Part shown: positions 1 to 6,063 of the stretch, piece by piece
Layout: each line of letters starts with the position of its first letter
How positions within the stretch are numbered: position 1 is the stretch's first letter
Assembly (NCBI GenBank): GCA_001412365.1
Contig: LKUE01000325.1
Location: 1-6,868 of the forward strand
Direction: 5' to 3'
Length of the DNA: 6,868 nt
Source of the DNA: Desulfuromonas sp. SDB
GTDB lineage: Bacteria; SDB-A
Translations under genes and position numbers: made by a program
The notes under the pieces: model-generated
What the model was told of the DNA's origin: nothing
What the model saw: the letters and a program-made list of their open reading frames with translations, nothing else
The model's database searches: none

Positions 1-227
1 ACTTCTTACTGATCTATCCTGAAAGTAAAAAAAGAAAACAACATCAGAAAATGGTGGAAGCGCTGAAAAAAGATGACAAGATCATCACCACCGGCGGAAT
101 TCACGGGATAGTTAAAAATGTAAAGAAGAATGTCATAACTGTAAAGATTGCAGATAAAGTTGATGTAGAAGTTGACCGTTCAGCAGTGGTCAGGGTAATA
201 ACCAAAGAGCCGACAGAAGATTCTTGA
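1..227 (+). CDS. yajC: Sec translocon accessory subunit YajC (3' end only)
   Basis: The 5' end lies outside the window; the frame starts at base 3 and shows 74 residues before TGA at 225-227. The visible protein begins FLLIYPESKKRKQ, the end of a membrane segment followed by a basic stretch. It then reads KDDKIITTGGIHGIVKNV, the conserved YajC core ('GD.V.T.GG..G.V'), then a beta-rich cytoplasmic tail (VDVEVDRSAVVRV). YajC is a small single-pass inner-membrane protein that associates with SecDF and the SecYEG translocon. The stop codon overlaps the next gene's TTG start by four bases (TTGA), so the two are probably cotranscribed and translationally coupled. The family assignment is firm. The true start and full length cannot be seen, although the family is usually about 90-120 residues, so most of the gene is probably here. 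Confidence 0.88.
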   Translation, partial: FLLIYPESKKRKQHQKMVEALKKDDKIITTGGIHGIVKNVKKNVITVKIADKVDVEVDRSAVVRVITKEPTEDS

Positions 228-1153
228 AAATTATCTTAGCGGGAACAGATTATTTCAGTTTAAATGTTGCCAATCAGATCCAATCCGATCTGGTGGCAGT
301 GCTTTCTATAGGCAATAGAATTAAGCACCGGGGGATGAAACAAACCTCTCCGGAATTAGTAAATTGGGCTGAACATAACCACATTCCTGCTATTCAAAGT
401 GATAATTTAAACCGTCCGGAGTTTGAACCAGAAATCAAGTCTTATCAGCCCGATCTCCTGGTGGTGGCTTCTTTCGGCAAAAAGATACCCTCCTGGCTTA
501 TCGACCTCCCCACCTACGGCGGAATCAACATCCACCCCTCCCTACTTCCCAAGTACAGAGGCATGGCTCCGGTCACCCGGGCGATAATGAATGGAGATAA
601 AATTACCGGGGTAACTATTCACAAGCTCACTGCAAAGATTGACGCTGGAGAAATAATCTCCCAGACTTCAGCGGAAATTGATATAAATGAAGATGATTAT
701 CAGTTAAAAACAAAGCTGGCTGTTCTGGGTGGTAAAATGATTAAAGATATACTGCCCGGTTTAGCAAGAGGAAATCTTACCTACACTCCCCAGGATAAAA
801 ATCAGGTTAGTTATGCCCCGGGGATTACCAAAGAAGACCGGGTTATCAACTGGAATTCATCTAATATTAATATATACAATCAGGTAAGAGCTCTTCATCC
901 CCAGCCACTGGCGGTTACTTCGGTACAGGAAAAAATTATTGAAGTTGTTCAGGTTGGCTTAGGTCAGCAATCCGCGGAGTTATCTAATAGCCAACTTCCT
1001 CCGGGAACTCTGCTCTCCAGGAAAAATCCTGAAATCATGACTGGGTCAGGAACAATTAGATTATTGAAGGTCAAACCGGCATCCCGGAAAATTATTTCGG
1101 GACAGGATTTAATTAACGGATTCAGGCTTAAACCGGGAGTGAGGTTCAGATAA
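224..1153 (+). CDS. fmt: Methionyl-tRNA formyltransferase
   Basis: This cytoplasmic enzyme transfers a formyl group from 10-formyl-tetrahydrofolate to Met-tRNAfMet for translation initiation. The protein has 309 residues, close to the family norm of about 310-315. The N-terminal Rossmann-like formyltransferase domain (about 1-180) starts MKIILAGTDYFS and contains INIHPSLLPKYRG at 101-113. The catalytic triad expected from the family is N102, H104 and D140 (in KIDAGEI). The C-terminal tRNA-binding domain shows YAPGITKEDRVINW (197-210), VRALHPQP (221-228) and a typical ending, RLKPGVR. TTG at 224 is chosen because it places MKIILAGT exactly where the family begins; the Shine-Dalgarno match is weak. 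The start overlaps the yajC stop in TTGA, and the TAA stop shares one base with purF's ATG. The deformylase gene def, often fmt's neighbour, is not in the window. Confidence 0.96.
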   Translation: MKIILAGTDYFSLNVANQIQSDLVAVLSIGNRIKHRGMKQTSPELVNWAEHNHIPAIQSDNLNRPEFEPEIKSYQPDLLVVASFGKKIPSWLIDLPTYGGINIHPSLLPKYRGMAPVTRAIMNGDKITGVTIHKLTAKIDAGEIISQTSAEIDINEDDYQLKTKLAVLGGKMIKDILPGLARGNLTYTPQDKNQVSYAPGITKEDRVINWNSSNINIYNQVRALHPQPLAVTSVQEKIIEVVQVGLGQQSAELSNSQLPPGTLLSRKNPEIMTGSGTIRLLKVKPASRKIISGQDLINGFRLKPGVRFR

Positions 1154-2622
1154 TGTGCGGAATTGTCGGATTAATCAAAAATAATCAAGCCATCTACGAT
1201 ATCATTGATGCCCTTATTGCAATTCAGCACAGAGGACAGGATGCCGCCGGGGCGATCACCTATGATGGGGAAAGATTTCACCTGAAAAAAGGTAAATCTC
1301 TGGTTTCCGATGTATTTAATGAAAAAAACATCAATCGCCTTACCGGTAATGTCGGTCTGGGACACGTCCGCTATCCCACCATTGGGGAAGGATCAGGTGA
1401 AGATGCCCAGCCCTTTTACTTAAATTCTCCTTACGGTATTGCCATGATCCATAACGGCAATGTTGCCAATTACAATCAGCTTAAACAGGAATTGTACAAA
1501 TCCAAAAACCATATCAATACTTCCTGCGACCTGGAAATTATACTAACTATCTTCGCTGAATCTCTCCGCTCCCAGGGAAAATCAAACAGCGAAGCTGTGT
1601 TCACTGCAGCTAAAGAGGTGATGACCAGGGTTAAGGGCAGTTATTCGGTAATCGGCTACATTGCCAACATAGGTATGTTTGCATTTAAAGATCCCCACGG
1701 AATAAAGCCTCTTTGCTATGGTAAAAAAGACAACAACATCATCTTCGCTTCAGAAAGTGTAGTTTGCGACGTGCTGGATTACCAAACAATCCGGGAAGTA
1801 AAGCCCGGAGAGGTTATTTGGGTTCCTGAGATAACCAGAGATATCATATCATCAACCGTACTTGAAAAATCCTACCGCCCCTGCATCTTTGAATGGGTAT
1901 ACTTCGCCCGTCCGGATTCAATTATCAGCGGAAAATCAGTATACCAAGCCCGATATCAAATGGGCTGTGAAATTGCCCGGGAAATTAAGCATAAAATTGA
2001 CCATGCCGATGTGGTCATCCCCGTTCCCGATACTGCCAGAACTGCCGCACTAGCCATAGCGGAAAGTATGGACATTCCCTATAAAGAGGGATTGATAAAA
2101 AACCGCTATATCGGTCGGACTTTTATCATGCCCGAAGTTAAAACCAGGGATTATTCGATGAAACACAAGCTCAACCCGATTATCTCTGAAATTTCGGGGA
2201 AAAATGTTGTTTTAGTTGATGACAGCATAGTACGGGGCTTGACCTCCCGCAAAATAATCAAACTGGTCAGATCGGCTGGAGCAAAAAAGATTATCTTTAT
2301 CTCCACATCCCCTCCCATCAGACACCCTTGCGTTTACGGTATTGACATGCAGACATCCCAGGAGCTGATTGCCTATAAAAAATCAGTGGAGATGATAAGA
2401 AAATTCATCGGCGCCGATCAGTTATTTTATCTTTCCATTGAGGGCTTAATAAGATCCATTCAGTTGAAAGATGCCTCTCTGAAATTCTGTGATGCCTGCT
2501 TTACCGGCAGTTATCCGGGGGGAATAACCAAAGAAGAGATTAAATTAATCGAACAATTCAGATCCCGAGAAAAAATCTCTTTATCCCAGGTAAGTTCTCC
2601 TCCACTGTTCACAGAGGAATAA
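1153..2622 (+). CDS. purF: Amidophosphoribosyltransferase (glutamine PRPP amidotransferase)
   Basis: This enzyme catalyses the first committed step of purine synthesis: PRPP plus glutamine gives 5-phosphoribosylamine. The 489 residues form an N-terminal Ntn-type glutaminase domain (about 2-230) and a C-terminal phosphoribosyltransferase domain. Visible active-site features are nucleophile C2 (MCGIVG), R73 in HVRYPT, N101-G102 in HNGN, and the PRPP loop VVLVDDSIVRGLTS (352-365). Four cysteines, C244 (RPCIFE), C393 (HPCVYG), C446 and C449 (CDACF), match the [4Fe-4S] ligands of the Bacillus-type enzyme. ATG at 1153 is the only credible start: the frame has a stop at 1129-1131 and no ATG, GTG or TTG in between. 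Cys2 would therefore be exposed by Met removal, with no propeptide. GAGG at 1141-1144 gives a ribosome-binding site 8 nt upstream. The last 42 bp overlap the convergent gene. Confidence 0.97.
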   Translation: MCGIVGLIKNNQAIYDIIDALIAIQHRGQDAAGAITYDGERFHLKKGKSLVSDVFNEKNINRLTGNVGLGHVRYPTIGEGSGEDAQPFYLNSPYGIAMIHNGNVANYNQLKQELYKSKNHINTSCDLEIILTIFAESLRSQGKSNSEAVFTAAKEVMTRVKGSYSVIGYIANIGMFAFKDPHGIKPLCYGKKDNNIIFASESVVCDVLDYQTIREVKPGEVIWVPEITRDIISSTVLEKSYRPCIFEWVYFARPDSIISGKSVYQARYQMGCEIAREIKHKIDHADVVIPVPDTARTAALAIAESMDIPYKEGLIKNRYIGRTFIMPEVKTRDYSMKHKLNPIISEISGKNVVLVDDSIVRGLTSRKIIKLVRSAGAKKIIFISTSPPIRHPCVYGIDMQTSQELIAYKKSVEMIRKFIGADQLFYLSIEGLIRSIQLKDASLKFCDACFTGSYPGGITKEEIKLIEQFRSREKISLSQVSSPPLFTEE

Positions 2623-3414
2623 ATTTTTCTGAAGTTTAGTTAAATTCTGATCCGGGGACCAATTATGTTGGCGGTGAATTTCAGAATTCACCTCTAACAC
2701 CATGAATATTCCCCTTTTACCGTAAAAATTCAGATGTTCAGACTGCTGTTTCCAGCTTCTTCCCTGCCCCGGAAGAAGATGCTGGTCATAAACTCCATGT
2801 TCATTGTCATTGAGATGAATGGAATAAACCTTATTCCAAAATTCATCGTGTTCAGCAGGAAGGGGAAAACCGGAAATTGACAAATGTCCTAAATCTAAAC
2901 AAATCCCTAAATATTCAGAATTAATCTTAGTGGACAGTTCATACAATTCCTCCGGAGAACTGTTAATGCGGGGAGGAAATAAATTTTCCAGCAGTAATTT
3001 AATTTCCCATCTCCGGGCATATTCAACTAATTCCATTAATGATTTTTCCAGATTTTTCTTTTTGCTGCATTCATCCAGATCAATATGTCCGTCTCCATGA
3101 ATGACCACATATTTAGCGGAAGTCCGGTGAGCTATCAGTATACCCTTTTCCACTTCTCTAATTGATTTTACTCTGTGGTATTCACTGTCCGAGGTCAGAA
3201 CTGTATCCATGGGAGCATGATAAGATAAAATTTTAACTGTATTTTCCTGGGTTAATTGGTTAATGTTTAAAATATTTTCAGGATCATCATAATTCCAATG
3301 TTTTTTTTCCATTCTGATTTCCACCCACTGGAATTTTGAATTCCCCACCTCGGTCAGAAAATCAAACATATCCCCGGGTAAATTAATCATACTGGAAACG
3401 GCAATATTCAGCAT
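2581..3414 (-). CDS. Xylose isomerase-like TIM-barrel protein (sugar phosphate isomerase/epimerase or endonuclease IV-like fold)
   Basis: The 277-residue cytoplasmic protein has no signal peptide or membrane segment. Its motifs fit the AP-endonuclease-2/xylose-isomerase-like TIM-barrel superfamily: VEIRM (31-35, strand), SYHAP (64-68), YVVIHGDGH (102-110), LLLEN (140-144), GICLDLGH (170-177), SIHLNDNEHGVYDQHLLPGQG (198-218) and MVLEVN (238-243). By family analogy the metal ligands are probably E143, D174, H200 and E241, with H177, H205 and H212 nearby. The substrate cannot be read from sequence; isomerase, epimerase, dehydratase and DNA repair functions all occur in this fold. The ATG at 3414 lies 5 nt after the lipA stop, with AGGA at the end of lipA as a modest ribosome-binding site, so it is probably cotranscribed with lipA. 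The stop falls inside purF, giving a 42-bp antisense overlap of two coding ends. Confidence 0.85.
   Translation of the reverse strand: MLNIAVSSMINLPGDMFDFLTEVGNSKFQWVEIRMEKKHWNYDDPENILNINQLTQENTVKILSYHAPMDTVLTSDSEYHRVKSIREVEKGILIAHRTSAKYVVIHGDGHIDLDECSKKKNLEKSLMELVEYARRWEIKLLLENLFPPRINSSPEELYELSTKINSEYLGICLDLGHLSISGFPLPAEHDEFWNKVYSIHLNDNEHGVYDQHLLPGQGRSWKQQSEHLNFYGKRGIFMVLEVNSEIHRQHNWSPDQNLTKLQKNLFLCEQWRRTYLG
2673..2692. repeat. Perfect 8-bp inverted repeat inside the TIM-barrel gene, 50 bp past purF
   Basis: GGTGAATT (2673-2680), a 4-nt loop TCAG, and AATTCACC (2685-2692) form a perfect stem. It lies within codons for the conserved EVNSEIH segment of the TIM-barrel gene and would be the first stem-loop in a purF transcript reading past its stop. 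No U-run follows on the plus strand, so it does not look like a standard intrinsic terminator. It could be a by-product of the encoded residues. Confidence 0.4.
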
Positions 3415-3419
3415 TATCG

Positions 3420-4301
3420 TTAATCCTGTTCAACACTTTCTTGATAAGCTTGATGAGCTTGATAGGAACTCCTCACCAAAGGTCCTGCTACTACTACCGG
3501 TATACCCAGGGAGATAGCTCTGGTCTTTAATCTATTGAACTCCTGTGGCTCCACATAGCGGAATACCGGATAATGTTTCCGGGAAGGCTGTAAGTACTGT
3601 CCCATGGTTAAAATATGAACCCCTATTTCCGCTAAATCAGAAAAAACCTGTTCTAATTCCTCAGTTTCCTCTCCCATACCCAATATCAATCCAGTCTTGA
3701 CAATCTGTCCGGTATTATTACGAAAATACCGAAGGACATCTAATGACCGTGAATAATCAGCTTGAGGTCGAACCGAAGGATAAAGACGGGGAACGGTTTC
3801 TAAATTATGATTGATAACCTCTGGCTGGGCTGAAATGATTTTATCCAGCGCCCTGTGATTTCCTTGAAAGTCGGGAATAAGAACTTCCACCGTACTTCCG
3901 GGTAATTTCTTCTTTACTTCCCTGACGCATTTTACAAAATGACTGCTGCCTCCATCCTCTAGATCATCTCGGGTTACCGAGGTGATCACCACATGGTTGA
4001 GCTTCATGTTCAAGGCTAATTCCGCCAGGTGAGAGGGCTCCTGTGAATCCAGGGGCAACGGTTTGCCGTTGTGAATATTGCAAAATTTACAATTCCGGGT
4101 ACATTTATTGCCCATGATGAGAAAAGTTGCACATCCGCTGTTGAAACATTCATTTCGATTGGGACATCTAGCCTCATGGCATACTGTGTACAATTTCGCT
4201 TTACCGATATTTTTTGAAACCTCTATTGCTGAACTTTTAGCTAAAGCTTTTCTTTTAAGCCAAGGTGGCAATCTGGCTGGTAAAGAATTTAAGGGACTCA
4301 T
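3420..4301 (-). CDS. lipA: Lipoyl synthase
   Basis: This radical SAM enzyme inserts two sulfurs into protein-bound octanoyl groups to form the lipoyl cofactor of 2-oxoacid dehydrogenases and the glycine cleavage H protein. Both cluster motifs are intact in the 293-residue protein. The auxiliary [4Fe-4S] cluster is C41-x4-C46-x5-C52 (VCHEARCPNRNEC), and the radical SAM cluster is C67-x3-C71-x2-C74 (CTRNCKFC). Other conserved segments are VVITSVTRDDLEDGG (104-118), EVLIPDFQGN (139-148), NHNLETVPRLYPSVRP (164-179) and KTGLILGMGE (202-211). The C-terminal RSSY (277-280) supplies the serine (S278) that ligates the auxiliary cluster. ATG at 4301 overlaps the upstream stop in ATGA, implying translational coupling; there is no strong Shine-Dalgarno sequence. 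No lipB, lplA or lipoylated-complex gene is present in the window. Confidence 0.97.
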   Translation of the reverse strand: MSPLNSLPARLPPWLKRKALAKSSAIEVSKNIGKAKLYTVCHEARCPNRNECFNSGCATFLIMGNKCTRNCKFCNIHNGKPLPLDSQEPSHLAELALNMKLNHVVITSVTRDDLEDGGSSHFVKCVREVKKKLPGSTVEVLIPDFQGNHRALDKIISAQPEVINHNLETVPRLYPSVRPQADYSRSLDVLRYFRNNTGQIVKTGLILGMGEETEELEQVFSDLAEIGVHILTMGQYLQPSRKHYPVFRYVEPQEFNRLKTRAISLGIPVVVAGPLVRSSYQAHQAYQESVEQD

Positions 4302-5860
4302 CTAACCAGAATTATTTTATAGGTCGTTTTGTAATAGACATCCAGGTTGGAATGTACTGCACTTATGAAGTACAATCCTCCCGGTAAATTTTGAGAATAT
4401 CTATCTTCTCCATTCCAATAAAAGTTATAATTCCCCGGAGTTAAATCCCCATTGTACAGAGGATAAACTTCTCTTCCTGAAATATCAGTTACTGCCAGTT
4501 TTACATTCCCCATTTCCGTCACCGCCAGTGAAACTGATGCTCCTCCCTGAAATACAGGATTAGGAAAAACTTTTTCAATGATCAAAGGTTCAATCAGAAC
4601 CTGTTCATCTTCATTTAAATATCCATTCTGAATGTAACTGGTTAATTCTGAAAACAGAGGGCAGTTTAGTAAACTTAATGATCTCAAACCTGCGGCAACC
4701 ATGATTAAATTTGTGGATTTAATCATCACCGGATATCCTGAAATTGATATCAGAGTATCTTTTCCCGAAAAATTTAAAACATCATCTAAATTAACTGAAC
4801 GGCGGTGGAGTGGAGATATTTTTGAACTTAAATTGCCATTAATATTTCCTACTTCTCCGCTGTAATTAAAACCATGTTCTATTAACAAATTTCTAGTCAG
4901 CTGGTTATTAATCATAGCCCGGAAAGTGGATGATCCCAAGATTACAGTTAAATTCTTTTGAGAATATTCCTCAATTAATTCTGCAAACCAGCTGTTGAAA
5001 TCAAATACAAATTTATCCGCAAAATATAAAATCACCATATCCGCTTTCAGAAAATTAAAATCACTACTGTTGATTAATTCCAAAGGATAAATCAGGTCCT
5101 GATCATTGAGAATCTTGGATAGAAATTGCAAATCACAGTACTCGGATGTTTCAGGATTAAAATCTGTAATTAAAAGATAATCTGGAGGATGGACAGGTTT
5201 TTGGAAAAATTGATAAACCGGATTGTCAAGTTCTACAAAATTTCCCTGAATTTGAAAAACATTTTTGACAATATACAGTCCGGGTTGGGGTGGAGTGAAT
5301 TGAGTAACCAGGGTTTGAGGATCAAATATTTCCAGATCAATTAAGGTTTCCTTTTGAGAAGGAAAATGAGTGATCTTCAAAAACCTCCGGATATGGTTGT
5401 TTAAGGAAATTTTATGATAAGCTCTAATACTGATCACTGAGTCATTCTGCTGGTAGTGAATGCTATCAATTTTATAGGCAATGGTAATTGGAAATTCCAG
5501 TGTATCAATTTTCTGATTTATGAATATTTGTAAGCTTATAATGATGCTGGTATCGCTTATATTATCATATGCAATATTAACATTAAAATTTCCTCTTCTT
5601 CTTTCCCCGTCAATAACCGGTTCAGAAATCTGATATAACCGGGAGGGATGGATAACAATACTATCCATATCAACTAATTGAACTGCTAGAGCAGAATCAA
5701 TTTCAAATAAAATACTAGCTTGTTCTCCCGGGGAAATAACTCCATCAGACTCTCCCCCCAAACCGTAATCAAAAATGCCATATTCGCTTATGCAAACCGA
5801 TGAAAAAACCATAACCGGAACCAGAATCAGCATTAACCATAAACTAAATATTTTTAGCAA
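4298..5860 (-). CDS. Exported protein with T9SS/FlgD-like C-terminal domain; function unknown
   Basis: With TTG at 5860 as start, the protein has 520 residues and begins with a good signal peptide: Lys at position 3, then a hydrophobic run LWLMLILVPVMVF. This start is chosen because the open frame upstream passes through tRNA-Thr and because the later ATG at 5833 would lose the basic end. Residues about 26-46 include ESDGVISPGE, a motif common at the start of beta-sandwich modules in FCB secreted proteins. A middle alpha/beta region (about 228-395: YLLITDF, ADMVILYF, LTVILGSS) resembles amidotransferase-like Rossmann segments, but no catalytic residues are evident. The last 90 residues show PNP (433-435), WNGED (482-486) and GGLYF (494-498), fitting a Por-secretion/FlgD-like tail used for sorting through type IX secretion. 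No secretion genes are nearby. The TGA stop overlaps lipA in ATGA. Only the domain-level call is firm, and the exact start is uncertain. Confidence 0.75.
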   Translation of the reverse strand: MLKIFSLWLMLILVPVMVFSSVCISEYGIFDYGLGGESDGVISPGEQASILFEIDSALAVQLVDMDSIVIHPSRLYQISEPVIDGERRRGNFNVNIAYDNISDTSIIISLQIFINQKIDTLEFPITIAYKIDSIHYQQNDSVISIRAYHKISLNNHIRRFLKITHFPSQKETLIDLEIFDPQTLVTQFTPPQPGLYIVKNVFQIQGNFVELDNPVYQFFQKPVHPPDYLLITDFNPETSEYCDLQFLSKILNDQDLIYPLELINSSDFNFLKADMVILYFADKFVFDFNSWFAELIEEYSQKNLTVILGSSTFRAMINNQLTRNLLIEHGFNYSGEVGNINGNLSSKISPLHRRSVNLDDVLNFSGKDTLISISGYPVMIKSTNLIMVAAGLRSLSLLNCPLFSELTSYIQNGYLNEDEQVLIEPLIIEKVFPNPVFQGGASVSLAVTEMGNVKLAVTDISGREVYPLYNGDLTPGNYNFYWNGEDRYSQNLPGGLYFISAVHSNLDVYYKTTYKIILVR

Positions 5861-5865
5861 AGTAC

Positions 5866-5938
5866 AGCCGATGGGCGGATTCGAACCGCCTACCTGCGCA
5901 TTACGAATGCGCTGCTCTACCAGCTGAGCTACACCGGC
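5866..5938 (-). tRNA. tRNA-Thr (anticodon CGT)
   Basis: A complete 73-nt cloverleaf folds by hand on the minus strand. The acceptor GCCGGTG (5938-5932) pairs with CATCGGC (5873-5867), including one G-U pair. The D stem is GCTC/GAGC, the anticodon stem GCGCA/TGCGC with loop TTCGTAA, and the T stem GGCGG/CCGCC with loop TTCGAAT. The anticodon CGT (plus-strand 5905-5903) reads the threonine codon ACG. The discriminator base is T at 5866. The next bases are GTA, so CCA is not encoded and must be added by a nucleotidyltransferase. The gene lies between two leftward protein genes and ends only 5 nt before the likely TTG start of the next one, so tRNA and mRNA may share a transcript. Confidence 0.97.
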
Positions 5939-5954
5939 AAGGTAAGATATATCT

Positions 5955-5980
5955 ATTTTAGTTTTTCCTTTCATAATCAA
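5955..5980 (-). promoter_or_regulatory. Possible promoter for tRNA-Thr and downstream genes
   Basis: Read leftward, TAAAAT at 5960-5955 matches the -10 consensus at five of six positions and would start transcription roughly 10 nt before the tRNA 5' end, a common tRNA arrangement. TTGATT at 5980-5975 is the nearest -35-like hexamer, but the spacer is only 14 nt, which is too short for a good sigma-70 promoter. The region is very AT-rich, so chance matches are likely. Confidence 0.22.
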
Positions 5981-5993
5981 TAATTTTAAATCA

Positions 5994-6009
5994 AGCATAA
6001 CCTTATGCT
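5994..6009. repeat. Inverted repeat AGCATAA-CC-TTATGCT
   Basis: Seven-base arms at 5994-6000 and 6003-6009 are perfect complements around a 2-nt centre. As RNA the loop would have to open to about 4-6 nt. As DNA it is the size of a dimeric regulator site, about 55-70 bp upstream of the tRNA. Confidence 0.5.
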
Positions 6010-6033
6010 AAAAATTCCTTTTTTTCAAGCTTA

Positions 6034-6055
6034 AACCTTATTTAAATATAAGGTT
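6034..6055 (-). terminator. Stem-loop just downstream of the M15-like gene; weak terminator candidate
   Basis: AACCTTAT (6034-6041) and ATAAGGTT (6048-6055) form a perfect 8-bp stem with a 6-nt loop, beginning 8 nt after the M15-like stop codon. Read leftward the hairpin is followed by TTAAGCTTG rather than a U-run, and the stem has only two G-C pairs, so intrinsic termination would be weak. It may instead protect the mRNA 3' end or be a protein-binding site. Confidence 0.3.
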
Positions 6056-6063
6056 AATTTTGT

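Larger units (their letters stand above)
5991..6055. repeat. Three copies of octamer AACCTTAT, two direct and one inverted
   Basis: AACCTTAT occurs at 5999-6006 and 6034-6041 on the plus strand and as its complement ATAAGGTT at 6048-6055. The first two copies sit in a longer imperfect direct repeat (TCAAGC, two variable bases, then A-rich sequence and CCTTAT) at 5991-6006 and 6025-6041. The first copy is also part of a near-perfect palindrome (5994-6009). The cluster fills the spacer between the M15-like gene and tRNA-Thr. It could be an operator, an RNA-processing signal or chance in AT-rich DNA; the copies themselves are directly visible. Confidence 0.6.

Noticed and set aside
1171-1365. 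64-codon open frame on the minus strand inside purF
   Set aside because: It is fully antisense to the conserved glutaminase domain of purF, with no family motif; a shadow frame.
1862-2053. 63-codon plus-strand open frame inside purF in another frame
   Set aside because: It overlaps conserved PurF residues, its protein is low-complexity Pro/Ser-rich with no recognisable motif, and it would need its own start signals within a dense operon.
2509-2529. Bulged stem around a run of G (GTTATCC ... GGAATAAC) as a terminator for the leftward operon
   Set aside because: It lies in conserved purF coding sequence, has a bulge and a G-rich loop, and no U-run follows on the minus strand.
3441-3467. Three 9-bp units beginning TTGAT in tandem at the lipA 3' end
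   Set aside because: They encode YQAHQAYQ right after the RSSY motif; a small in-frame codon duplication in a variable tail, with no sign of a separate function.
4078-4305. 75-codon plus-strand open frame antisense to lipA
   Set aside because: It is the reverse of the lipA cysteine-motif region; lipA is unambiguous on the other strand.
5779-5802. Cysteine near the end of the signal peptide of the T9SS-tail protein as a lipoprotein lipobox
   Set aside because: The residue before Cys is Val and the preceding residues are Ser-Ser, which does not fit the L-[AS]-[GA]-C consensus; signal peptidase I cleavage is more likely.
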